A stretch of 5,513 nucleotides of DNA from Chloroflexota bacterium (lineage in GTDB: Bacteria; Chloroflexota; Anaerolineae; Anaerolineales; UBA4823): the NCBI GenBank assembly GCA_030636125.1, contig DAOVXM010000212.1, positions 1-5,513 of the forward strand. The letters run 5' to 3'. This document shows positions 1-5,513 of the stretch, piece by piece (position 1 is the stretch's first letter; every line of letters starts with the position of its first letter). The notes beneath the pieces were generated by a model. That model saw only the letters and a list, made by a program, of their open reading frames with translations, was not told where the DNA came from and made no database searches. The position numbers were made by a program, and so were the translations under genes.

Positions 1-4
1 GTCA

Positions 5-3000
5 TTAATTTTTTACAGCTTCCAACAAGCCCTCTACTTGATAACCTGATTCTTCGGCTGCTTTTAATAATTCAGTTATTACTTCATATTGGGTGATGAT
101 CTCCTGGGCTCCTAGGTCGGATTGGCCCATTTTGGGGCTGGTTTTAACCAAACTGATTAAGAACATCCACCATAACAATTCTTGAAAAGACTCACTATTG
201 AACCATAGGACATCCTGGTATCGATTGACTCCCAGAAATTGTTGTAGCTCATTATCCCTTAGCCAAGATTGAAGTGCATGGTAGGCTCTTTGTTTCTTCG
301 GAATTTGACCATCGTACCAGTCCTGGTGGCTATTGAGTAGTTTTATGATACCTAGAGACCTCCATGAGACATGTTCGGAAAGTCCCATGTTTATTAGAGT
401 ATTTGCTATAATTTTGCCGAGCAACCATTCGTCAATCCAGGCGCGGCTTATGCCTGCATAATCTTTATTGCTGACCATCTCACCTAAACTGTGTGTAAAT
501 ATCCAGCTAAGGAGTGTTCCCCAGGCTAATGAAGCACCCTGGTGGAAATCTGGTTGATTGGATAAACCAGAGTCGATATACTTCAGTGCGGCTTTATACT
601 TTCGCGAACGCGGCTTAGGGAATCGCTCTTGCAAGACGGGAATTTGTAACAATGCAAAAACCTCCTCCCGTATTTTTCGACCAATTGTAAGTGAATCGCC
701 TGTACCACTTGAATGTTCCTTGATACCATTCAATAATTTTATGGCTCTATCTTCTACTTCATTAAAAACCGACTTATTGGCTTTTGCCTGTGCGTTATCT
801 ATGAGTGCTCGGTTATCAATCAACCACTGCAGTTGACCTGGATTTACCAGCTCGTTGAAAGGTGTGTGAATGGGTTGCAGGAAGATTTCTTGTAATGCTT
901 CATCTATGCTTGGGACGCCTCTCCCGTTGAGGTACTCTGTTAGCTGTTTGTATTGTCTCCAGTTATCATCCTGAACTTCTCGGAAATCAAGGAAGACGGA
1001 ATATTTGTATGCATCCAAAGCCACAAATAATCCCTGATCATGCAGTTCTTTGTTATTGCGGATGTACTCTAAGCCCGACACATGGTCTCTGAATATCGTA
1101 TAGAAACGATGATCGTTTATTAAGTTTAACCCCTCGCCAAGAGATTTTTGCCTCAGAGTGCGCTCATCTCCTGAGGCAGATTTCTCGAGGAAAGCTGCTG
1201 AATTGCGAATCCATCCTTGAGTGCTGGAGTATTTATTATGATAAACAACCAATGCACGCTCATCTCCAGCTCGGTTGGAGTAGGCGAACACATCTTCGTT
1301 AACGTGGTTGTCAGGAGAATAGAAATCATAAAGCAAGAAATTGTGTGCTTCGGCAAATAAATACCGCCTTCTCAGAAGAGGAAAGATCTCTCGTTCGTGA
1401 CGCTCGATAAGGTCTCTATCGGGAATTTCATCCCAATAAGCCCGTTGGTACTCCATCCCATATTTCTCAGTGAAACCCTCGATCTGACCATGACCGAACA
1501 TGGGGAGTCCAGGCAACGTAGCCATCAAGGTACAGATGCCAAAATACTTATCTCCCTTCCCGAATTGATCAACAGTCGTTCGTTCGTCAGGGTTGTTCAT
1601 GAAATTGACGTAGCGTTTAAGAATTTCAGTATCAAACTCGAGGGTGTTTTTAATCACCAAACGGTAATCTTGGTTTTTTTCATCGCGTAGCATATTCATG
1701 AATGCACTATTGTAGACGCGATGCATGCCAAGTGTACGCACGAAGTAACCTTCCATCAACCAAAACGCTTCAGCTAATAAGAGTGTGTCTGGCACCTCTT
1801 GTGCCACTCGGTCTACCACTTCGCGCCAAAATTCAACCGGCATAATCTCGTCGAATTGTTCCTTGGTCAAGCCATATTCTGCACGTGAAGGGATATCGCC
1901 ACCGCTACCAGGAACAGGAAACCATAAGCGTTGGAAATGTTTCTTGGCGAGAGTCATAGCGGCGTCAAATCGAATGATAGGGAATTTACGCGCCACGTGT
2001 AAGATTGTCTGCATAACAGCTTCCCGCACTTCGGATTTTAGGAAATCAAGTTGGGCAGTGTCGTTCCAGGGCATTGAAGTGCCATCGTTTCCATGATATA
2101 TATATTTCTCTTGGCCGGTCCAGAAATCGACTCGCTTGAATGCCACCGCTGCATCGCTATTATCGAAGTAATGGTCCTCCAGATAAATACCCACCCGGCT
2201 GTCCCAAGATAGATTTGGACCACTGAATGTATAAGATGGAAATGGGCTGTGTTCAAGTGAAATGAACCAATCTGGGTGTTCTACCACCCAGCGAGAGTCA
2301 ATCCCCATGTGGTTAGGAACCATATCTGATGCAAGACGTATCCCCTTGTGCCAGGCGCGATCACGAAGGGACTGGTAAGCTTCTTCTCCACCGAGTTCAC
2401 TGGCGATATCATAACTGAATAAGGAGTATGCCGAGGCTACTGCATCTGGGTTGCCGCGTAATTGTTTAATTTTTTTGGATGCTGGGCTGCGCTCCCACAA
2501 GCCAATTAACCACAGTCCTGTGAATCCCGAATTGGCGAGTGTGTCTAACTCCTCATCCGGGATTTCATCCAGCTTCGAGATCTGGCGTTCGTATTTTTTT
2601 GATAATTGATCAAGCCAAACATGAGCATTCTTGGCGATGAGCACCAAGCTGGGCATCCAATCTTTATCTGGGCTGAAGCGCTCGGGTTCCACTTCAAGAC
2701 CAAAAAAATCGTATATGACGGCTTGTCCAGGCCCGAAGAAAATTGCCTTTTCTTCTTCTTTAATGAGATCAAGACTGCTGAGCAATCTGTACAGGTAGCT
2801 ACCCAGTATATATCCCCATTTAGTGCGAATATATTCCAACTGTCCAGGAAGCGAATGTGGTACTGCGATGGCGGGACTGCGCAACATGTCCAGCAGATTT
2901 TGATTCTCTGGACCGATGGAAGGCTGAGTATCGAAGAATTTGTGCAAGCTGGTTGAAATATCAAGATAGGCTGTTTCCTTTTCCAGAAGGCTATCGTCGA

Positions 3001-3517
3001 ATAACTCCAGATAAGTGGAACAAGCTGGATTGACGTTTGTAACCCATAGCAGGATCATTTCTTCGAGCGCTATCAGGTGATGTGGTACTCCATTAGTAGA
3101 TTGATTGATATAGTCATCAAGACTGATTTCGTTTTGATAGACGGTAACAGGCGGATATTGTTCCGTAAATTTGTGTAGGGTGGCATCTACTTTATTTTGG
3201 CCGACTTTATCGCATAGCCATTCATAAGCTTGTTCAATAATGTATGGGTTACGTTCCAGGCGATATTGGGCGATAACAAGATGCAGGATCTCATCAATTA
3301 GTCCTAGGGCGTTAATCTGACCAGATTTGACGCTTTGTTCTGGGAAATTCACCAGATCGCGTTTTTGGTTCATCTTCTGGGCGAATACCCGGGCCGCGTG
3401 GAAATTGGCGAATATGACATTCCCACTGGAAGAAAATAAGGATTGATCGAATTGGTAATAATCTCGCGCTTCACGCGAGATGTGGAATTCCATCATTAAT
3501 CTATGATATTTCAGCAT
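5..3517 (-). CDS. Very long GH13 (alpha-amylase superfamily) glycoside hydrolase-like protein, cytoplasmic
   Basis: Predicted 1170 aa from ATG 3517, chosen because AGGAGG lies 4 nt upstream; an in-frame TTG at 3538 would add seven residues but has no such site. No signal peptide, so probably cytoplasmic, acting on alpha-glucans. Residues 1 to about 315 are a mostly helical region of unknown type. A GH13 barrel follows at about 318-720: region I DMVPNH (398-403), region V-like QLDFL (489-493), region II RFDAA with nucleophile D518 (R516 kept), region III LLLAEAF with acid/base E583, region IV FMNNPDE with D644, and region VII-like LPGLPMFGHGQIEGF near 668-682. The region IV histidine is replaced by P643. 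A beta domain C ends near 845, then about 320 helical residues follow. It is far longer than ordinary amylases (roughly 450-700 aa). GH13 membership is firm; substrate and reaction (hydrolase, transglycosylase or isomerase) are not readable. The stop overlaps a possible next ATG (TAATG). Confidence 0.93.
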   Translation of the reverse strand: MLKYHRLMMEFHISREARDYYQFDQSLFSSSGNVIFANFHAARVFAQKMNQKRDLVNFPEQSVKSGQINALGLIDEILHLVIAQYRLERNPYIIEQAYEWLCDKVGQNKVDATLHKFTEQYPPVTVYQNEISLDDYINQSTNGVPHHLIALEEMILLWVTNVNPACSTYLELFDDSLLEKETAYLDISTSLHKFFDTQPSIGPENQNLLDMLRSPAIAVPHSLPGQLEYIRTKWGYILGSYLYRLLSSLDLIKEEEKAIFFGPGQAVIYDFFGLEVEPERFSPDKDWMPSLVLIAKNAHVWLDQLSKKYERQISKLDEIPDEELDTLANSGFTGLWLIGLWERSPASKKIKQLRGNPDAVASAYSLFSYDIASELGGEEAYQSLRDRAWHKGIRLASDMVPNHMGIDSRWVVEHPDWFISLEHSPFPSYTFSGPNLSWDSRVGIYLEDHYFDNSDAAVAFKRVDFWTGQEKYIYHGNDGTSMPWNDTAQLDFLKSEVREAVMQTILHVARKFPIIRFDAAMTLAKKHFQRLWFPVPGSGGDIPSRAEYGLTKEQFDEIMPVEFWREVVDRVAQEVPDTLLLAEAFWLMEGYFVRTLGMHRVYNSAFMNMLRDEKNQDYRLVIKNTLEFDTEILKRYVNFMNNPDERTTVDQFGKGDKYFGICTLMATLPGLPMFGHGQIEGFTEKYGMEYQRAYWDEIPDRDLIERHEREIFPLLRRRYLFAEAHNFLLYDFYSPDNHVNEDVFAYSNRAGDERALVVYHNKYSSTQGWIRNSAAFLEKSASGDERTLRQKSLGEGLNLINDHRFYTIFRDHVSGLEYIRNNKELHDQGLFVALDAYKYSVFLDFREVQDDNWRQYKQLTEYLNGRGVPSIDEALQEIFLQPIHTPFNELVNPGQLQWLIDNRALIDNAQAKANKSVFNEVEDRAIKLLNGIKEHSSGTGDSLTIGRKIREEVFALLQIPVLQERFPKPRSRKYKAALKYIDSGLSNQPDFHQGASLAWGTLLSWIFTHSLGEMVSNKDYAGISRAWIDEWLLGKIIANTLINMGLSEHVSWRSLGIIKLLNSHQDWYDGQIPKKQRAYHALQSWLRDNELQQFLGVNRYQDVLWFNSESFQELLWWMFLISLVKTSPKMGQSDLGAQEIITQYEVITELLKAAEESGYQVEGLLEAVKN

Positions 3518-3520
3518 CAA

Positions 3521-3527
3521 TCCTCCT
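3521..3527 (-). promoter_or_regulatory. Strong Shine-Dalgarno deciding the start of the GH13 gene
   Basis: On the minus strand the sequence AGGAGGA is followed by TTG and then ATG at 3517. The spacing from AGGAGG to ATG is 4 nt, which is short but workable. The AGGAGG lies inside the longer reading frame that begins at TTG 3538, which argues that this TTG is not the start. The next in-frame ATG pair (3496 and 3493) is too far from any such site. Confidence 0.75.
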
Positions 3528-3580
3528 GGAAACCCCAAGCCTTTTCTGTGATTTTTATTCCCGAGATATTAAGAGGGATA

Positions 3581-3610
3581 TTCTTAAAACAACTGGGCGA
3601 TATTTGTCAA
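3581..3610 (-). promoter_or_regulatory. Alternative promoter for the GH13 gene: perfect -35 TTGACA, weak -10
   Basis: The minus strand carries the consensus -35 hexamer TTGACA at 3610-3605. The best -10 at an 18-nt spacing is TAAGAA (3586-3581), matching consensus at only three of six bases. If used, transcription would start near 3574, giving a leader of about 57 nt. The -35 overlaps one arm of the near-palindrome at 3608-3625, so a repressor bound there would block it. Confidence 0.3.
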
Positions 3611-3625
3611 TACAAATTTGTGTTG
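3608..3625. promoter_or_regulatory. Candidate operator: 18-bp near-palindrome in the divergent region
   Basis: CAATACAAATTTGTGTTG has two 9-base half-sites that match as inverted repeats at eight of nine positions. It lies between the two start codons, overlaps the -35 TTGACA (3610-3605) of one candidate minus promoter, overlaps by three bases the TTGTGA -35 of the plus promoter, and sits just downstream of the predicted minus start at 3636. Size and symmetry suit a dimeric helix-turn-helix repressor, but I cannot name one. Confidence 0.4.
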
Positions 3626-3650
3626 TGATCTTAATTATGACTATTATAAC
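3623..3650 (+). promoter_or_regulatory. Candidate distal promoter for the sulfurtransferase gene
   Basis: The plus strand has TTGTGA (3623-3628, four of six to consensus -35), a 16-nt spacer, and TATAAC (3645-3650, five of six to consensus -10). It predicts a start near 3657 and a leader of about 120 nt, almost the same length as the leader predicted on the other strand. The -10 overlaps the minus-strand -10 base for base in its TTATAA core, so both directions could be fired from one opened region. Confidence 0.4.
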
Positions 3651-3654
3651 AGTC
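3639..3654. repeat. Near-perfect 16-bp palindrome holding -10 elements on both strands
   Basis: GACTATTATAACAGTC differs from its own reverse complement at only one symmetric base pair (positions 3643 and 3650). Its centre TTATAA forms the -10 hexamer for both directions: TATAAC on plus and TATAAT on minus. This is the layout expected of a symmetric bidirectional promoter. The outer GACT/AGTC arms may simply be chance, or may make it a regulator site as well. Confidence 0.5.
3643..3651 (-). promoter_or_regulatory. Candidate extended -10 promoter for the GH13 gene (TGTTATAAT)
   Basis: Read on the minus strand, this is TG-T-TATAAT, a perfect sigma-70-type extended -10 element. It predicts a start of transcription near 3636 and a leader of about 119 nt before the ATG at 3517. 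No good -35 hexamer is seen 16-18 nt upstream, which is usual for extended -10 promoters. The hexamer shares its TTATAA core with a plus-strand -10 (TATAAC, 3645-3650). Predicted from sequence only. Confidence 0.5.
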
Positions 3655-3737
3655 TGATGAAAAATCCACCTATTTATTTCGCGTCTGAGAAAATTTGCTT
3701 AATAAAATCTGAGTTCTATGGACGATGGTTGATTTGT

Positions 3738-3773
3738 GAAATTTTTCTAAATGATCAGTCGTGATAAAATTTC
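3738..3773. repeat. Perfect 8-bp inverted repeat flanking the proximal promoter of the sulfurtransferase gene
   Basis: GAAATTTT (3738-3745) and AAAATTTC (3766-3773) are exact reverse complements separated by 20 bp. The right arm overlaps the extended -10 and ends three bases before the ATG. It could be a spaced operator, or, in a transcript from the distal promoter, a stem that sits right before the start codon. The arms are AT-rich, so chance cannot be excluded. Confidence 0.35.
3762..3770 (+). promoter_or_regulatory. Candidate extended -10 giving a leaderless sulfurtransferase mRNA
   Basis: TG-A-TAAAAT is an extended -10 with five of six hexamer matches. Counting the usual distance from the hexamer (-12 to -7) puts +1 at 3777, exactly the A of the ATG. 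The region just before the ATG has no Shine-Dalgarno-like purine run, which fits a leaderless transcript. No convincing -35 is seen at 17 nt (TTTTTC). Confidence 0.4.
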
Positions 3774-3776
3774 TTT

Positions 3777-4631
3777 ATGCCATTCACAACCTTAATATCT
3801 ACATCTGAATTAGCAAACCACCTCAAAGATCCAGGTTGGGCTATAGTCGATTGTCGTTTTTCGCTTATAGACACTGAACAGGGGCGGCGACACTATCTGC
3901 AATCACACATACCCGGGGCGGTATATGCTCATTTAGACGAGGATCTATGTGCGCCTGTGGTCCCCGGCGTGACCGGTCGCCATCCACTACCTAAAATCAA
4001 TAAATTGGTGCAGAATTTGTCTCAATGGGGAATAGGGTCAGGTGTACAAGTGGTGGTCTATGATGATTGGCCAGGTGCTAGTGGAGCGATAGCTGCCCGA
4101 TTGTGGTGGACATTACGTTGGTTAGGACATGATGCGGTCGCCCTATTAGACGGAGGCTGGGAACGCTGGAAAGCAGAGAACCGTTCCGTAGTAGATGGGG
4201 AAGAAGTGCGTGAGCGACGAGAATTCATTCCTTACCCACGCTTAGAATTTATCGCAACCAGTGATGACGTAGAAGTTATGAGGCGGGATCCAACATACCT
4301 CGTCGTAGATTCACGCGGGGCAGACCGCTATCGCGGAGAGAATGAAACCATTGATCCTGTGGCTGGCCATATCCCTGGGGCGATATCAGCTCCCTATGCC
4401 GAAAATATCGGCTCGGAGGGACTTTTCTTGTCCAAGGAAGCCTTACAAAGAAGGTTTCAAATGTTATTAGGTGATCTACAAGCTGAGAATGTTGTATTTT
4501 ATTGCGGTTCGGGCGTTACTGCAGCACATAATTTGGTTGCTCTGGCTTACGCTGGTCTGGGAAATGCCAGGCTTTATGTCGGTTCCTGGAGTGAATGGAT
4601 AACAGATCCTGACAGACCAGTGGCAAAATAA
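3777..4631 (+). CDS. sseA: Two-domain sulfurtransferase, 3-mercaptopyruvate sulfurtransferase type (SseA-like)
   Basis: Predicted 284 aa, full length for tandem rhodanese enzymes. It moves sulfane sulfur from a donor (probably 3-mercaptopyruvate, possibly thiosulfate) onto a catalytic cysteine and then to a thiol or cyanide, in the cytoplasm; no signal peptide. The N-terminal rhodanese domain (about 5-135) opens with VDCRF and HIPGAVYAHLDEDL and is non-catalytic, with Asp96 in the cysteine position (VYDDWPGA). The C-terminal domain (about 155-280) has DSRGADRYRGE, HIPGAIS, and the active loop CGSGVT with Cys243; GSWSEW follows near the end. CGSGVT is the mercaptopyruvate pattern, where thiosulfate enzymes more often show CRKGVT. 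Ser245, His69 and Asp56 match the family's proton-relay triad; Arg180 and Arg184 or Arg186 could bind substrate. The start is firm: family homology begins at once and the next Met is at 168. No Shine-Dalgarno is seen. Confidence 0.92.
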   Translation: MPFTTLISTSELANHLKDPGWAIVDCRFSLIDTEQGRRHYLQSHIPGAVYAHLDEDLCAPVVPGVTGRHPLPKINKLVQNLSQWGIGSGVQVVVYDDWPGASGAIAARLWWTLRWLGHDAVALLDGGWERWKAENRSVVDGEEVRERREFIPYPRLEFIATSDDVEVMRRDPTYLVVDSRGADRYRGENETIDPVAGHIPGAISAPYAENIGSEGLFLSKEALQRRFQMLLGDLQAENVVFYCGSGVTAAHNLVALAYAGLGNARLYVGSWSEWITDPDRPVAK

Positions 4632-4702
4632 AGGATACAGATATTCGAAATTTGTGAAAACCTTAGTGGTACTCGACCTTGGAATGTATCGCTAGCTCGT
4701 TC
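4632..4702. other. Convergent 71-bp gap without a recognisable terminator
   Basis: This gap separates the stop codons of two genes that face each other. I looked on both strands for a GC-rich stem followed by a T run and found none; only short AT-rich or interrupted symmetries occur. Termination may be factor-dependent, or the two transcripts may overlap at their 3' ends. Confidence 0.45.
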
Positions 4703-5476
4703 TTACAAGTCTCGATAGCGCGAATTATCTAATTCTTTGCGCAATTTTTCTTCTTCCGAGATAACAGGTGCCTGATCTCTGTCGCCTATCATCTCCAATT
4801 CGGCTACTTCCGCAGCCCTAAGTTCCTCAGGAAAAGCTCGCTGAACGAGACTCCACTTACCACAATGGGGACAACGATCAAATTTCCCAGCACCAAGATT
4901 AAGACCCCAAATATGTCGGCCAAAAGGGCGACCACATTTCGGACAAATCGCACCTCCCCATAATCCATAAATCCGTGGCGCACCTAAGGGTGTGTTACTT
5001 TTCGAACGACGACCAACAAAAGTTGAGATTATATAAGAGAGAAGAATTCCCCCGAAAACAATAGCTAGAATGGGAATCAGTATTAGTAGAGCAGATTTCC
5101 AACCTTCCTCAGCCGAGACAAATTCAACTCGGATCTGGTTGCTGAACAATTCGCTGCCATCCTGAGTGAAGCCGATTGCGGTTAATGTATGCACGCCTAA
5201 ATCGTAATCGCCAGTTTGGAAGCGTAATTCGAAGGGGGGTGTGTCAACATCTCCTATGACCTCGTCATCAATTAAAAAAGCAACTCGATCTATACCTTCA
5301 GGTCCAGCTACTTTCATGGAAAATGTGCCTTGAATTTTTCCGGTCCCGGAGGAGTAGCCGAAATTACGTCTGAGGCTTAAAGTAAGCTCTTCATCAGATT
5401 GTGCCCAAGTTGGGAAAACGATTATCGATGAAGCTAGTAGCAGAATCAGGCAGATTTGTATAGGTTTCTTTTTCAT
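4703..5476 (-). CDS. Signal-peptide, Ig-like, single-TM protein with cytoplasmic zinc ribbon; function unknown
   Basis: Predicted 257 aa. A signal peptide is clear: MKKK, a hydrophobic core at 6-21, and a likely cleavage after TWA (residue 25). Residues about 50-120 look like a small bacterial Ig-type beta-sandwich, with the pattern of a hydrophobic strand ending in a D-D turn (VAFLIDDEVIG), TPPFELRF and GVHTLTAIGFTQDGS. One membrane helix spans about 127-154, followed by RRSK, so the C-terminus should face the cytoplasm. There, CPKCG (C178, C181) and CPHCG (C202, C205) form a four-cysteine zinc ribbon, followed by a charged, probably helical tail. Such a layout suggests linking something outside or at the membrane to a cytoplasmic partner, but no enzyme motif is present. 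The ATG has a weak GGGA site 4 nt upstream. Nothing nearby fixes its role. Confidence 0.85.
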   Translation of the reverse strand: MKKKPIQICLILLLASSIIVFPTWAQSDEELTLSLRRNFGYSSGTGKIQGTFSMKVAGPEGIDRVAFLIDDEVIGDVDTPPFELRFQTGDYDLGVHTLTAIGFTQDGSELFSNQIRVEFVSAEEGWKSALLILIPILAIVFGGILLSYIISTFVGRRSKSNTPLGAPRIYGLWGGAICPKCGRPFGRHIWGLNLGAGKFDRCPHCGKWSLVQRAFPEELRAAEVAELEMIGDRDQAPVISEEEKLRKELDNSRYRDL

Positions 5477-5513
5477 GTTATCCCACGGTAAGAATACTGA
5501 GAATAGCAGTCTA

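Noticed and set aside
558..836. Open plus-strand frame of 92 codons inside the GH13 gene
   Set aside because: Antisense to a gene with continuous family motifs; its translation shows no recognisable domain and no ribosome-binding site. The other overlapping frames at 1153-1356, 1397-1690, 1785-2096, 2038-2256, 2545-2964 and 2606-2956 are rejected for the same reason.
3518..3538. Upstream TTG start giving seven extra GH13 residues
   Set aside because: The extra codons are read through the strong AGGAGG that serves the ATG at 3517, and no ribosome-binding site precedes the TTG.
3569..3587. Small hairpin TTAAGA / TCTTAA with a 7-nt loop, and a direct repeat GATATT (3565-3570, 3577-3582)
   Set aside because: Six AT-rich base pairs and short repeats are easily chance in this AT-rich leader; no T run or riboswitch-like structure accompanies them.
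3623..3776. Riboswitch or structured leader for the sulfurtransferase
   Set aside because: Apart from one spaced 8-bp inverted repeat I see no conserved aptamer-like core or terminator/antiterminator pair.
4690..4720. Inverted repeat CGCTA / TAGCG near the end of the zinc-ribbon gene, considered as a terminator
   Set aside because: Only five pairs with a loop of about 21 nt, no adjacent T run on either strand, and it reaches into the coding region.
5477..5513. Promoter for the zinc-ribbon membrane protein gene
   Set aside because: Only 37 bases are visible upstream; TATTCT-like hexamers occur but no -35 can be placed within the window.

Overview
The window reads as a chromosomal segment of a bacterium, most likely a member of the Chloroflexota (Anaerolineae-like). 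That placement rests on my recollection that very long GH13 proteins with helical flanks, and small signal-peptide/Ig/TM/zinc-ribbon proteins, are typical of that group. No rRNA or other marker is present to prove it. There are no mobile elements, tRNAs, CRISPR arrays or phage genes. The base composition is mildly AT-rich and looks even across all three genes.

Layout: (1) Positions 5-3517, minus strand, hold a giant (about 1170 aa) cytoplasmic GH13 alpha-amylase-superfamily protein with a TIM-barrel core between two large helical regions that I cannot assign. (2) Positions 3518-3776 are a divergent intergenic region rich in symmetric elements: a near-palindromic -10 region usable on both strands, an 18-bp near-palindrome, and an 8-bp inverted repeat around an extended -10 that would make the next gene's mRNA leaderless. 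(3) Positions 3777-4631, plus strand, encode a two-domain rhodanese-family sulfurtransferase with the CGSGVT loop typical of 3-mercaptopyruvate sulfurtransferases (SseA type). (4) A 71-bp convergent gap has no recognisable terminator. (5) Positions 4703-5476, minus strand, encode a secreted-then-anchored membrane protein with an Ig-like extracellular domain and a cytoplasmic four-cysteine zinc ribbon.

The three genes do not form an obvious pathway. The amylase-like gene and the sulfurtransferase may be co-regulated through their shared divergent promoter region. The amylase-like gene ends with TAATG at the window edge, which hints at a translationally coupled gene just outside. The most interesting points are the atypical GH13 protein (catalytic Asp/Glu/Asp kept, but the region IV His replaced by Pro) and the symmetric promoter architecture. 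No clearly new multi-gene system is visible.
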